A stretch of 64,000 nt of DNA from Trachythela sp. YZ-2020. Its lineage: Eukaryota > Cnidaria > Anthozoa > Malacalcyonacea > Clavulariidae. This document shows, in pieces, positions 35,199-45,610 of the stretch (positions are counted from its first letter, which is position 1; each line of letters begins with the position of its first letter). A program made the translations under genes and the position numbers. The stretch is taken from positions 124,001 through 188,000 of the forward strand of contig JADLSH010000035.1 of the NCBI GenBank assembly GCA_016169945.1, written 5' to 3'. The notes under the pieces are model-generated. The model was not told where the DNA came from. It did no database searches and saw nothing but the letters and a program-made list of their open reading frames with translations.

Positions 35199-35736
35199 TA
35201 CATTGTAGTCACTACGTGTCTTCTGATTGGCTAATTGTTTACAGTTAAATATGGGAATCACGCAACCTACAGATAACTCAGTTATCTGTAGGTTGAGCCA
35301 GCAGTACGTACTTTTTTAGCGAGCGGCAGCTGTACATTCAAGAATAAAAACAAGAAAAAACAACATTAATAAACGATGTCTTTTTGAAAGTTTTTGCGTA
35401 AAAAATATACTCTTTTGAAACTTTTATCAGAACTATTGTAAGTATATTAGATTTCTAATATTTTGTCGTTCTTGTTTTATTTTTATAATTGGTTTTTACC
35501 CCAATATTTTAGAACCAAACGTTGTGTTGTGCGACAGAATTTAAATCGTTGTTTATCGAAGGAGTTTAATGACAATGCAATGTATAATAAAACAATTATT
35601 AAATTCGGTTTTTGTTATATCAGGAATTATCAAGGTCTCGGTAAGTGTTATCAGTCTCAGCCTTCGGCTTCGCCTGATAACATTTACCTTGACCTAGATA
35701 ATTCCGGATATCACAAAAACCTCATCCAATAATTGT
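35199..35736. mobile_element. Insertion with 9-bp target duplication inside the right TIR
   Basis: TAATTATTA is present on both sides (35190-35198 and 35737-35745) but only once at the matching place in the left TIR, so it is a 9-bp target duplication. The interior has two palindromes, at 35265-35298 (CCTACAGATAACTCAGTTAT core) and 35623-35705. No recognised coding. A 9-bp duplication is typical of Mutator-like movers; obvious long terminal repeats were not seen. It postdates the host transposon. Confidence 0.75.
35623..35705. repeat. Palindrome with CTTCGGCTTCGCC centre
   Basis: Arms GGAATTATC...AAGGTC...TGTTATCAG and their complements surround a GC-rich centre. It resembles the palindromes at 17123 and 44315. 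Confidence 0.65.
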
Positions 35737-36172
35737 TAATTATTAGTATGAAATACGATCCTTATGACGTCATGGGTGGAGCGCTATTGCTCCACCTGTC
35801 TCAGAACCCAAATTCTGTATGCTACTTGTGCATTAACATGGTCATATTTACTGCACACTGTAGATTAATTTTATAGCGTGAATTTCATGTTTTACTTTAG
35901 AACCAGCCGGCTCTCAATATAATTTTCCATGATGAGTGTAGAAACATTATCTTATGTTCCATTATACTTTGTAATGCATAAAGGCAGAAACACACGAGAG
36001 CTCTTGGCTCAGCTAAGCCACAAGAGACTGTAATATGATAGGTTTTTGTCTCAGACCTTGCGAAGTCAAATACCAAGCAAAACCAATGCGCACACGAGAG
36101 AATGGCTAAGCAAATGACCTCGCGAGTTCCGGCTTACCTCAGCCTCAAATTGCGTTTCTTCTCATTCCACAG

Positions 36173-36337
36173 ATACAACTACGTTCAGCAATCATACAGC
36201 AACTGAAGGATATTAAAAGCTTGGAGAAAAACGGTATTCTTACAAAAGAACAGTTTGAAGAGCAGAAAAATAAGCTTTTAAAAGAAAATGACAAATATTT
36301 AATAAATAATATATTTAACAATCTTTGCGTCCAGTAA
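36173..36337 (+). CDS. Last exon with a SHOCT-like helical motif
   Basis: After an acceptor CTCATTCCACAG the frame is open for 54 residues to a stop at 36335-36337. It includes IIQQLKDIKSLEKNGILTK and EQFEEQKNKLLKEN, a pattern like the short SHOCT-type helix pair (length-LT-EEF-KLL). It begins in phase 0. That fits a join to the exon ending at 28057 (CAA/GTAGTA), giving one gene interrupted by the 7.7-kb transposon in its last intron. That join is inference. The acceptor and frame are seen directly. The ~170 bp upstream contain short inverted phrases (GGCTCAGCTAAGCC). Confidence 0.5.
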   Translation: MQLRSAIIQQLKDIKSLEKNGILTKEQFEEQKNKLLKENDKYLINNIFNNLCVQ

Positions 36338-36349
36338 TTACATGTAGTC

Positions 36350-38040
36350 TGCATACCGAATGTAATTTCTTATTTCCATGTCTGTTAATTGGAGGAAACA
36401 TTCGAAAACCATAAGCTCTGGGTCAGGGCAATTTCTCCACGCAATATCATTTTGCCGAATGTAATTTTTCGTTTGGGCAAATAATTCTTCACATGGCATG
36501 AAGTCTGGGGAATACGCTGGTAAAAAAATAAGCAGAGCTCAAGTTGCATTTATTGTATCAATTACTGCTTGGGTATGATGATTCGCTGGATTATCTGGAA
36601 AAAAGCAAGTCGGAATTTCATTTCGGTTAAATTGTAGGTTGTTTGGTGAACATTTTGCAATTATAATTAAACTTTACTTTACCGAGAGTCACAACACAAC
36701 GAGGGTTAACACCATTGAACGGAAGTAAGCAGTGAGCCAGTATACTTCTAACTAAATCGAGAAATGTTTCTCCATTGACATGTCCTCTGTAAAGTCCAAC
36801 GTCAAGCAAACCATCAGTGCATATTACAGGAATCGCGGTGATACGTGGGCCCCACGAGCAGTGGCGTTGCTTGATTTGTGCGCGTTGTCCTTTTAAACAA
36901 TATCCATGCGATCGTGTTATTCGTTTATCCTGTAACACGAAATATCACTTTATTTTTTATAATAACCCACAAGAATACGCTTCGAACATGCTATAAGGAA
37001 TGAGAATGTAGGGCCTTTTGTACGAAAGTGGATAGCGCTATCACAAAGGATAGTGACTCTTTAAACCGTTGTAAAATTGCCTGAATAGCTATAAAACTAC
37101 TACAAATATGGACATCACAATCAATAAAAGGAAACCTTAATTATTTATAAACACTAAAGTTTGACCTGGGTTCTGCCAATTAACGGACAATTTTAAAAAG
37201 TTCGAAAAATTAGCGCTATCCGGCTTTCGTAACAAGCAACCCCAGGGGATTAACGTGCATGCAGACAATTATTGTATTATTATTGGTGTTATTTTGTAAA
37301 TATTATTTTAATTAGTTGACTTACAAATCCACTCTCGTCCAAAAAAACGAACATATTTTCAGAGAGCAAGCACGTGTCAGCCCTAAATCGCGCTCTTGCA
37401 TCTTCTCATCATTGTCGTGCTATCACGCTAAGCTAAATCAAATTAAGAGAATTTACCATTAGTTTGCCTGTTCCATCGACATGAGAATAATTTACTATAT
37501 TAAAGTCTATAATGCAAATAAAATGTTGATATGCATAGGGTTACCCACCTTCTTTTGCGTTATATTATTTCGTTTCAAATAATAATAAAGCGTTGAACAG
37601 GAGTATTCGGATCATGTTTCTGTATGTACCTCGTCAAGAATTTCAATAATTGTCTTCTCGGAATGCTGCACCACTAGTTCCATCATTAAAAGCTCCTCAT
37701 GAGGATGTATTGATATCGAAGCGTAAAGCCTACCCATTATTTCTGAATTAACCCTTCCTAACATTCTAAATTTTTGTCTGTATCGAGAGATTGTCTTTGT
37801 CGATAACTGCAGCATAAACCTCACTTCGTTCTTATCAAGACCTAGAACTTCAGTAAGCCAAATTGAGCGCCACCGCAAATCTTCACTATATGGTCGTGCT
37901 CTATATATTTTTTATTATGTAATCTTGATCAAAGTCAGCCTACACTAATTAGTCATAATATCCCCAAATGCCTTTCGCGCTTAGAGGTCGAGGTTTTTGA
38001 GTTTTGACCTTCGAGGACAACCTTAATTGAATTAGCTGTA
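36350..38040 (-). mobile_element. Tc1/mariner-like transposon remnant
   Basis: A minus-strand transposase gene with introns. The 5' side ends in GAGGACAACCTTAATTGAAT and TAGCTGTA at about 38010-38040, matching the ends of the element at 51952-52957. The opposite end was not found near 36350 and is probably lost. The element lies directly downstream of the exon at 36173-36337. Confidence 0.75.
36360..37905 (-). pseudogene. Tc1/mariner-like transposase, three exons, broken
   Basis: Exon 1 (about 37905-37640) encodes ARPYSEDLRWRSIWLTEVLG and TKTISRYRQKF, a helix-turn-helix of the Tc1/mariner (IS630) type; it has no initiating ATG. Exon 2 (about 37410-37320) encodes ARARFRADTCLLSENM and FVFLDESGF, the first catalytic Asp. 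It ends at a GTAAGT donor. Exon 3 (from 36930) encodes DKRITRSHGYCLKGQ, the second Asp in DNPANHHTQAV (usual form DNASIHH) and PAYSPDFMPCEELFAQ with the Glu. Thirty-four residues separate Asp and Glu. A stop interrupts before ALLIFLPAYS. Damage at the second Asp motif and the stop show it is dead. Confidence 0.78.
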
Positions 38041-38265
38041 TGTGGCATTTGATTATGATGCAGGCAAACATTGAACAAACACATCTGCTACGCCTTGCAA
38101 TATATACGGTACTGAAACACCTATATAATTTTGAATATGTTGTGATATACTTGCCAAAGCACTCAAGCAGTTCTTACTATATTTCTCAGGAACGGTTGAC
38201 ATGATTTTACAATATAATATTTATTTCACATATGTTTATGCAATAGACCACTTCATAATTCTGAT

Positions 38266-38402
38266 AAGTTTAAATATTATTTTATGTGCATCTTAATAAG
38301 CCTCATTGACCTCGTTCAGGTTAATAAATTCTATTCAATTTCAGTCACAGAAACGAGGCTGATAAGGCTTATTAAGATGCACATAAAAGAATATTTAAAC
38401 TT
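38266..38402. repeat. Inverted repeat (about 40-bp arms)
   Basis: AAGTTTAAATATT...TGTGCATCTTAATAAGCCT pairs with AGGCTTATTAAGATGCACA...AATATTTAAACTT. The centre contains a second short inverted pair (GACCTCGTTCAG and its near complement). It is a foldback or MITE without coding. Confidence 0.75.
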
Positions 38403-38600
38403 AAACATATTTAAAGTGATCTATAGGCAGCATCTCCGCAACATAAATTCTAATTTCCAACCTTCCGCTGATTTCTCGCAGGCTGGCCAGCTTGATCACT
38501 GTTATCTGAGCTTTATCACTTAGAGACCCCTATTTATAAGCAGGATACTCTCTCCTCCGTGGAGGTTATTTGGTTATCAAAATGAAATAAAGTATCTGAC

Positions 38601-39169
38601 ATAAAGTATCGGAGTTCTTCAGGTGAAAACAAAGTAGCGCGTGCGAGGAAAGGGGGGAGGAGGAAAAATAAAGGAAAAATAACTTCTGCTAGTTTTCTGT
38701 TTCAATATGGCCAGGGGGTCGTTGATTATGAATCTACGAGAAAAAATATGGTGAACATTTTGAGGTTACGAGACATCAATGCAACTAAACATTACTTAAA
38801 TGATTGGACGCTTGGAAGAGTCCTTCAAGTGACAGCTCTTTGAGTATCTCAACAAATTTAGGTTGATCATCCAATGTGATTGTTTTTCTGATGCATTATT
38901 AAAACGTCAAAAAAGGTCAAAAATTGTTTAAAAATTATATTGTACATTTTTTAAGATTATTTTTCCAAAAAATCTATAGCTATCGATAACCACTACCATC
39001 AAATTTTTCTTCATTGTTTTGTTATATGCATTGATTATTCAAGCATTTCCAGAAAACGACACTTTGGATTAGAAAACGACAGAAATTTGGCAGAGGTTAT
39101 TTTCCTTTCGCTTTTCTCCTTTTCTCCGCCCGCACTACTTGGTTTCAGCTGAAGACCCCTATACTTTAT
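38601..39169. mobile_element. MITE with about 100-bp inverted ends
   Basis: The left end (AAAGTATCGGAGTTCTTCAG, GTGAAAACAAAGTAGCGCG) is the diverged complement of the right end (CGCACTACTTGGTTTCAGC, TGAAGACCCCTATACTTTA). The repeats continue inward to TAACTTCTGC and GTTATTTTCC phrases. The interior is non-coding. No target duplication was fixed. Confidence 0.65.
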
Positions 39170-39690
39170 TTTACTTTTACCCAGCTGATTATTTGCAAAA
39201 CTCAGAGAACTCCGAATGAAACAACAGAACTCGGATTACCGAAAATCCGCAATAAAACAAATAACCTTTGTGGAGGAGAGAGAGCAGGATACAGGAAGCG
39301 GAGTAACACACTTCCAGAGTATAGATGTTGATACAAATACAGAAAATATACAGTTACGAAAAACTGTCAAAAATAGTAAGCTTAACATTGACTTCACAGA
39401 AACCAAATGCTAAGGAATAACACTCTTTAGATTGCTTGAAACTGGCTTAATTATATCAATGTGAAGAGTGCACATATATGTAACAGTGTCAAGTACTTTG
39501 TTTCCATGGTTATATTATAATATTAACTTTCACAAAGACAAAAGTCTGAAATGCATTGACCAAAATCAGACAATTGCAAATTTGATCTCAGAATTAGTTG
39601 ACGTGTTAAAACGTATGAAAATAGAGAAAAAAGAAATTATTGCGTGGGGATAGAAACGACATGTAAAATAAAGATATGTTTAACTCAATT
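39170..39690. other. Short open frames of unknown meaning
   Basis: 39216-39413 and 39468-39653 are open for about 60 codons each on the plus strand, rich in charged residues (QITFVEEREQD; LKRMKIEKKEII). They could be a decayed mobile-element protein but have no recognisable motif, so I do not call them genes. Confidence 0.3.
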
Positions 39691-39699
39691 CATAATACA

Positions 39700-41480
39700 A
39701 GGTGTTACTATTACGAGTACGGAGATTTTTATATAAAATAGTTTGTCAATATGAAACCATGATATTCCTAACTTTTAATCTTTCCTTTTAGGGATCTGTC
39801 AATCAATAAACTTAAAACTATTCCAGAGAATGTATTTCAAGGTCTGGTGTCCTTACGTATACTGTAAGTACCTTGTTCTCTATATAGTTTGATATTACTT
39901 CCTAACCTATTTTTTCTAAACAACTCTCTTAGACTCTTACCCAGTATAAGCAATCCTTTCATGTGAGAGAATACACAATAACTGAACAAAACCTTTTGCG
40001 TTGCTTCCATCTTTTTACGCGACTATAAAACCACAGCGTGAATTTAAGCCAGCTAGGATGCAAGGCTGTTGCTCTGACTACAGTGTATTGGCCAAGACCG
40101 TCGCCATCGTGGCCGGTGAATACTTGCGCGAACTATAGAATAGAAAGTGAAATCAAGAAAAAATATTGGCATTTCGATTAATATAGACTCTCATTGTATT
40201 ATTTGAATTGAAAACTACTATTTAACCCCCAGATATTCGTTGTATATATAGTTATTTTATGCACAATTCATTGACAAATTGCTTCAGAAAACATCAGAAC
40301 TGAGATCAGTACTGAAGTTGCGCAAATTAATAATATGTTCTGAGCGAAGAATTCCGGCAAACCTATCTATTTCCACACAACACACAAACGAGATTACTAT
40401 ACGATGATAATCAATAAGAAAGGCCTTTGTACAATAGCTTCTATTTGTCATGTATATATGTATTGTTGACTATACCACCAGATTTGAAACTTTCGGTATT
40501 TTACATATCTGATATTGGCATGCAGAATACCTAGACATGATGCTCTTTGTAAAGTAACTCACAAATAATAGTTAACTTTCGACCTTCTTACGTCAAACAA
40601 TCCGCATTCCCTGACATACTAGATGCCCCACAGATAACAACCCTAAGTTTCTCGTTCCGAAATGCAGAACTGTAAGGTATCAAAACTCCTTCATGACAGG
40701 AATAATTCGAATGTGGAGACACCTCGGATTTGAATTTAATTTACCAACGCACAATCGTTCTTCATTATAAGTCAATTATGTTCAATATTGCGTCTCCGAA
40801 CTCACGTTCTAATGTTGATGATCATCGTAGTTATAAATCATTTTTTCTAAAGTATAACTACGTCCATATAGTCTCACAGCGTGATTATCGTGCTGCATGT
40901 ACGTAGCGAAATATACAGCTTTGTTAAGTGTGTTATCACTCACTGACAATAATTGTAGTTCTAATTCAATATTTTCATATCAATTGCCAATTGGTCCAGC
41001 AGTAATTGGCTTACGCTGCTGCTGCGGATTCCCGGCTATAAATTTTGTATTTGTGTGTGATTATGTAATACTGTAAATATGGCGAATTTGGTAGAGAGAT
41101 AAGTACATATTCTTGTTCGGATTCGTGACTCATCAAAGCGAAGGATAAAATTTTTAATCTGATTGAATCTCTTTTGCATGAGACCAACTTCAATATTTGT
41201 TTCCCATATGGAGGAAAATTTTTATTATTATAGATAAATGTGTAGAAACAAGGTTTTGATTGATTGATTGAATCATTGAATGATTGGTAGATAAATCCAA
41301 TTGAGAGGCAGTGCGCAATTTATATTAAGGAGGCAAATGGTGAACAGGTGATATTTACGTAAATAAGCTTAACGTTGCAATACCACGGAGTGATACTTAG
41401 TACAGATTCCACAGTTATACATGATGACCCAGAGGAGGTGTCTTCGATATACCGTTGTGCATTGCGGGTTTGCACATATT
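39700..41480 (+). repeat. Duplicated block C (LRR-exon block)
   Basis: Its first part matches 15640-15890 of block B. 40100-40330 and 40985-41440 match 17640-17900 and 17960-18400. 40440-40890 matches 2135-2600 of block A. It contains the best-preserved LRR exon at 39792-39863. A (GATT)n tract near 41255 resembles a LINE tail. Confidence 0.7.
39792..39863 (+). CDS. 72-nt leucine-rich-repeat exon
   Basis: Bounded by TTCCTTTTAG and GTAAGT, exactly 72 nt, with one base, 23 codons and two bases (phase 2 at both sides). It encodes one typical LRR of 24 residues: DLSINKLKTIPENVFQGLVS then a leucine-rich end. Symmetric 72-nt phase-2 exons each carrying one repeat are the usual build of LRR ectodomains such as those of leucine-rich-repeat G-protein-coupled receptors. 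The other exons are not visible, so it may be an isolated duplicate exon or one of a widely spaced series. The parent gene is not identified. Confidence 0.65.
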
Positions 41481-42990
41481 AATACATAATTATTATCAGT
41501 TCGCCGGAGCGAGTCGTTGATTCTTCGGTTGGCGCTGTCGCAGTGGCAACGTCAACACAGAAGTAAATTATAGACGATTATAAACGTACAGGCACTAGTT
41601 TTGCTTTTTATGCCCAAGCTAAGGTAATTAAAATTTTACTAGTAACAATGCATATTATTTTCTATACCAGTTATAAATTATTTGATATATAAAAATTTAA
41701 CATGAATTCAAACCAATTTTAATATTAAAGCGCAGGATTAGATACAATATTGTTTACAAAACCAACCCCCCCACATTATATACATGAAAGTTCCCCATGT
41801 GATATTTCAACAGACAACATTTATATTAATATTAAAAGTGTTGTTGTCAATGTTGTGTGGATATTATATTTGTACTCTGTTGTATATAATTGCATTACAA
41901 CCATCAGACAAAGGATATTTTCTATTTGGACTGGTTTACTGACAGTAAATAGAGCATATGTAATGCAATATATTAACTGTTTTATGTCTGTGTACTACGC
42001 TATTGTTTTTCAAAAATATTCAAAATTGAGATTGATATTCATGAGGTAGTTGCATTGATGATAAATACATTCTAACAAGTATTTAAATGTTATGATCTTT
42101 AAAATGTAGGAAGAAATGTCAAAGAAATGTGTACATCATGTATATTGTATGAATCTAAACGGACATCCGGACAGATGCCTACAACACAATTAATTCAATG
42201 AAAAATCCCTGGGCTGGCACACTACCACCTGAGATGTAATGCTTTATGTTACAAAGGAGCTAATTACATGAATATTTCCTGACAACATGCATGGACTATT
42301 TCAAGCCAGCGAAGCTACCTGAGATTGGTTTACGGTCATTATTGTTATGCACATGAATGAACATCGAAAGTTACTGAACTTGACAGATTCACCCCAAGTC
42401 AAAATAGACATAAATTATTTTTAAAGATGAAATCTCATCCCTCATAATTATTCAACATAAATTTTTAAATATACAATAAAATAGGTGGGTTTTAACTAAG
42501 TCTATTATATTGTGCTAAATACTAATGTGGTGGTCAATTTCAGATGTATGAGAGCAAGCTAGGATTAACTGATGTCTAACAACTACTGTACATTACACGT
42601 ACTTGCTACCAAACACATGACCAATGTATCTAAGTCAGCCACCATATGCAGCACTGTTGCACTTAATGAACACACCTATAAAGACAACCATCAACAATAT
42701 TAAATTACAAGCTACCACAGTGTATTTAATTCATCGATTAGGTTCAGTTAGAAGTTAAAGCACAACATGTTGTAATTAAAACCTTCAAATTATATCACGG
42801 TCAAAAATACATAATTTTAAAACTAATAGTATATTTTTGAATTACTTAAGTTTTAGTATCTCTGAGATGGACTAATATATAAGTTTGAGGGCATGGGACA
42901 ATAATATAAGGAGTTGTGGATATTAATGTCTTTACCTTAAAGCAAAACAAATTTGTTGCTAGAGGCCAATTTTTATATAAACATCACTAT
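41481..42990. other. Non-coding stretch
   Basis: AT-rich. The open frame at 41750-42049 is hydrophobic and tyrosine/isoleucine-rich as expected by chance at this composition. Nothing else was recognised. Confidence 0.4.
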
Positions 42991-42999
42991 AGCCCCAGA

Positions 43000-43135
43000 G
43001 TGCATTGAGAAAAGCCCAGTGGATCCCTCCTTGTAAGGCCCCATTGGGCCCCTTGAAATGGACTTTACATACGACTCAAAAAGTACCGGACCCCCGTCTA
43101 GCCCAGACCCATCTGAGGTAGCCAGTCCGCCCCTG
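43000..43135 (-). mobile_element. hAT-like terminal fragment
   Basis: It ends at 43135 with AGCCAGTCCGCCCCTG, the complement of a CAGGGGCGGACTGG start used by hAT-type elements, and carries a GC-rich interior unlike its neighbours. The other end was not found. Probably a truncated MITE. Confidence 0.45.
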
Positions 43136-43233
43136 TCTATATATATGTGAACTGCTTGGTGAAGTTTGATATGCCGATTTTCTAACTCAAATATATCTCA
43201 TTTTTTCAGCTTTCATACTCAAAGTTACATAAT

Positions 43234-43424
43234 GGCTGGTTTCTATTTAGTCGTAACTGTCAAGATATCAAGATGGCCAATGTAACAAAGTGTGGATATA
43301 TCTCTACTAGGTAGAGTAAAAACTGGATTACATAGAGCACACAAAAGACAAGACAGATCCACAATATTTCTCATTTTCGAACATGACTTAGTCATAACAG
43401 TTACAACTAAATGGAAACCAGGTC
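43234..43424. mobile_element. Small MITE (191 bp)
   Basis: Inverted ends GGCTGGTTTCTATTTAGTCG and, on the other side, CAACTAAATGGAAACCAGGTC, matching over about 28 bp. The interior is non-coding and can fold. Confidence 0.7.
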
Positions 43425-43717
43425 TAAAATGCAAACTGTCTACGGCACTGTAAATTGATAACAGTGCTTCAAAACTTTATATAAAGCCAATTTATAGATC
43501 ACAATGTATAAATTTAAGTTAATGAGACAACACATTAAATTGAGATTTGTTTTACTATCCAACAAGTGGGAAAAGCCTACAAGAAAATATTTCTGATCAA
43601 AGTTCAAAGTATATCCAGACACGTGCAATACGAACGCAATTTGTTCAGCCAATCGAATGACTCTACTGCCAATCATATTTCAATGACAATAGGCAAAGCG
43701 CGCTATATAGCGTCAAG

Positions 43718-43792
43718 CATGTCAATTTGTAGCCTGCGCCGCGGACGCCGTATATTAATATACGTTTGCGGCGCAAGCCAGTCAATTTACCG
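43718..43792. repeat. GC-rich palindrome
   Basis: TGCGCCGCGGACGCCGTATA with its near complement TATACGTTTGCGGCGCA, flanked by GTCAATTT on both sides. It lies about 150 bp upstream of the small frame at 43941. Confidence 0.6.
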
Positions 43793-43940
43793 AATGTTTC
43801 AACTGAATAAACACCAAATTTTGCAAGAATAAAAAATTACATATTAATATGCGAGGTGCTTTGGACGGTGCGAGAATTTATGCGATTCGAATGCTAAATA
43901 TGTCGATGCGAGACCTCCTTTCGGTACAACAACAAGATTG

Positions 43941-44141
43941 ATGCGAACGACGGGCAGCATGGCGAATAACGACTTGGTTTATCTACAATCAGAACTCACT
44001 CATGCAGAGCAAACATGTGCTATTATTCCTCCCATGGTCCAAGAAATATGCCAGCTCAATTCCGCTATAAAGTTACTACGGACAGACGCCAAGCTGTCAA
44101 CAGATCCGAAGAACATGACATGCCACGCTTGCTGGATGTAA
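43941..44141 (+). CDS. Small candidate gene or first exon
   Basis: An open frame with ATG at 43941 and a second at 43959 (MANNDLVYLQSELTHAEQT). It encodes about 60 residues of balanced composition, with a helical middle (MVQEICQLNSAIKLL) and a CHACW near the end that could be the start of a zinc-binding segment. I do not recognise it. The preceding 200 bp are less AT-rich than the neighbourhood, as at some promoters. A transposon-like palindrome begins 170 bp downstream. It could be a complete small protein, a first exon or chance. Confidence 0.35.
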   Translation: MRTTGSMANNDLVYLQSELTHAEQTCAIIPPMVQEICQLNSAIKLLRTDAKLSTDPKNMTCHACWM

Positions 44142-44314
44142 CACAATTGGTTTCCTCGCATGCGGCCATGCGGGGCGTCGTAAGTTAATACCAGCAACTG
44201 ACTCAAACGAATGTTTATTTCTTTTCAACCAATTTTAGTATATCTCTCAATTTCCATTCGATACCATAGTATTCCGGTATCATATATGTATAAATTATAA
44301 TATGATATATATAT

Positions 44315-44454
44315 GTTATTTACCGGTTGCGAGGTCCGGATGCAAAAAACTGTGCCCGAGGTCTTGAAAACGGCCCGAGCCCGGAGGGCGAGGGACGTTT
44401 TCAAGACCGAGGGCACAGTTTTTTGCATCCGGACCGAAGCTGCCGGTAAATAAC
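44315..44454. repeat. 140-bp GC-rich palindrome
   Basis: GTTATTTACCGG...GGTCCGGATGCAAAAAACTG, then TGCCC and GAGGTCTTGAAAACG, pairs with complements to 44454. The centre is GCCCGAGCCCGGAGGGCGAG. Arms are about 60 bp. Confidence 0.8.
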
Positions 44455-44459
44455 GTGTT

Positions 44460-45260
44460 TATTTTTTATCATAATTTAATGTAAAATTTAAGAATTTATT
44501 AAAATTGAAAATTCCAGTGTACCGAAATAATTTGAGATCAGTGCAATTGTGAAATCAAAGCGAGGCTGACAAAACTTGAACGTTGAAAGAAAACACGAAG
44601 ACGAAAACGAGCAAGAAACTCACAAAAAAACATAGTTTCTGTAAAAATGTACGGCAGAAAAGCATAGGAATGAAAGGTTTTGCCGGCCTGGTTTTCTGGT
44701 GTTCAGTTTTGCTTCGACAAGGATATCTTCGTGTTTACTTGCTTTGCCCATAAAAAACTCATAAAGTGAATCATGCAGTGAATGCATGTGTTTTGACTTC
44801 GATCAACGCTTTCTACTAAAACTGGACAATGAACAAGGTATGCTGTAATCTTTTTCTGGTCGTTTCACGATAAAAAACATATAGCCTCAACTTTGTTTGT
44901 CAAGGGCCAAGGCTTTTTTTTGTTTACAATATGTATACGAAAAGTACTTAACAAATGGGCAGAAAAATCATGTTTTCATTACATTTGGTCCATATTTTTA
45001 AGTTTTATGTATGGAGAAAAGTTTTTTCTTCTATGATATCTGTTTAAACTGTACTTTTTCAACTTTAATGTGCCCAAATACTGAAATACATGAGCATTTA
45101 AAACAAATGTATTAGTTTTCTCGGCGCATCGTGCTTAGTATGAAGCCTTTAGAGTTGATGCAATTCATTGTTGTACTCTAACTATCGTTAGGCTAGCTTT
45201 TTGAACTTTTTGGGTAGATTTTTTAATAGTCTAAAAATTGTTTCACTCCTGTGTTTTGTC
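44460..45260. other. Non-coding stretch
   Basis: No coding recognised. TTTATTTTTTATCA near 44458 and its complement near 45385 might be the ends of one element that includes the palindrome at 44315 and the repeats at 45269. Confidence 0.35.
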
Positions 45261-45268
45261 GCGTAATC

Positions 45269-45350
45269 CAGAGCGGGCCGGATGAGTTTCAGAGCGGGCC
45301 GGATGAGTTTCAGAGCGGGCCGGATGCAAAAATCCGGACCGCTCTGAAAC
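45269..45350. repeat. 21-bp tandem repeat ending in a hairpin
   Basis: CAGAGCGGGCCGGATGAGTTT occurs at 45269 and 45290. A third copy at 45311 changes to GCAAAAA, and ATCCGGACCGCTCTGAAA then folds back on it. It shares CCGGATGCAAAAA with the palindrome at 44315. Confidence 0.75.
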
Positions 45351-45610
45351 GCTCGCTAGCCAATCAGATTGCTTTATTTTCATAGATAAAAAATAAATCT
45401 CTTTATGTCCTATTGTTATATTGAGTCCAAAGTTTAATCCTTGTCTCGAGGCCTGAAAATATTTGTATTTACCCGAAAATTTTACGTTTATAGCAAAGAA
45501 AATCATTATCGTTAATCGGCAACACGTACTTTGTTAATGAATATTAAATACTACGATAAATATAGTTCAGTGTATCAGTTGTCAAATTTGGTTCAGAAAA
45601 AGGACTCGTG

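Larger units (their letters stand above)
28074..35809. mobile_element. 7.7-kb TIR transposon: RAG1-core-like DDE gene plus chromodomain gene
   Basis: Both ends are inverted copies of GGGTTCTGAGACAGGTGGAG and stay alike for about 254 bp (28074-28327 against 35016-35809, the latter split by a 538-bp insertion). Just inside each end is a small palindrome, GGTGGAGCAATAGCGCTCC. The cargo is two convergent genes: a chromodomain protein (28517-29392, +) and an 804-residue transposase-like protein (29633-32047, -). The span 32048-35015 is non-coding and carries a LINE and small repeats. No certain target duplication is seen. Weak similarity between the flanks (CAAGTAG near 28055 and CTACTTG near 35824) could mean the true ends lie ~25 bp further out. 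The element sits in an apparent intron of the gene at 27298-36337. The superfamily is unassigned. Confidence 0.8.
35016..35809 (-). repeat. Right terminal inverted repeat, split by insertion
   Basis: 35016-35198 and 35737-35809 together mirror the left TIR. The outer part has the palindrome GGAGCGCTATTGCTCC and the end CTCAGAACCC. The two halves are separated by a 538-bp insertion flanked by a 9-bp direct repeat. Confidence 0.85.

Noticed and set aside
28074..35809. Assigning the element to Transib or ProtoRAG
   Set aside because: Ends start GGGTTCTG rather than CAC..., no 5-bp duplication is visible, and there is no RAG2-like gene; only the core spacing is shared.
37612..37878. Start of the mariner transposase at 37878
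   Set aside because: Similarity extends upstream to about 37905 (ARPYSEDL), so the apparent start is an artefact of using TTG.
41750..42049. 99-codon hydrophobic frame
   Set aside because: Composition is what random AT-rich DNA gives; starts with a TTG codon and has no motif.
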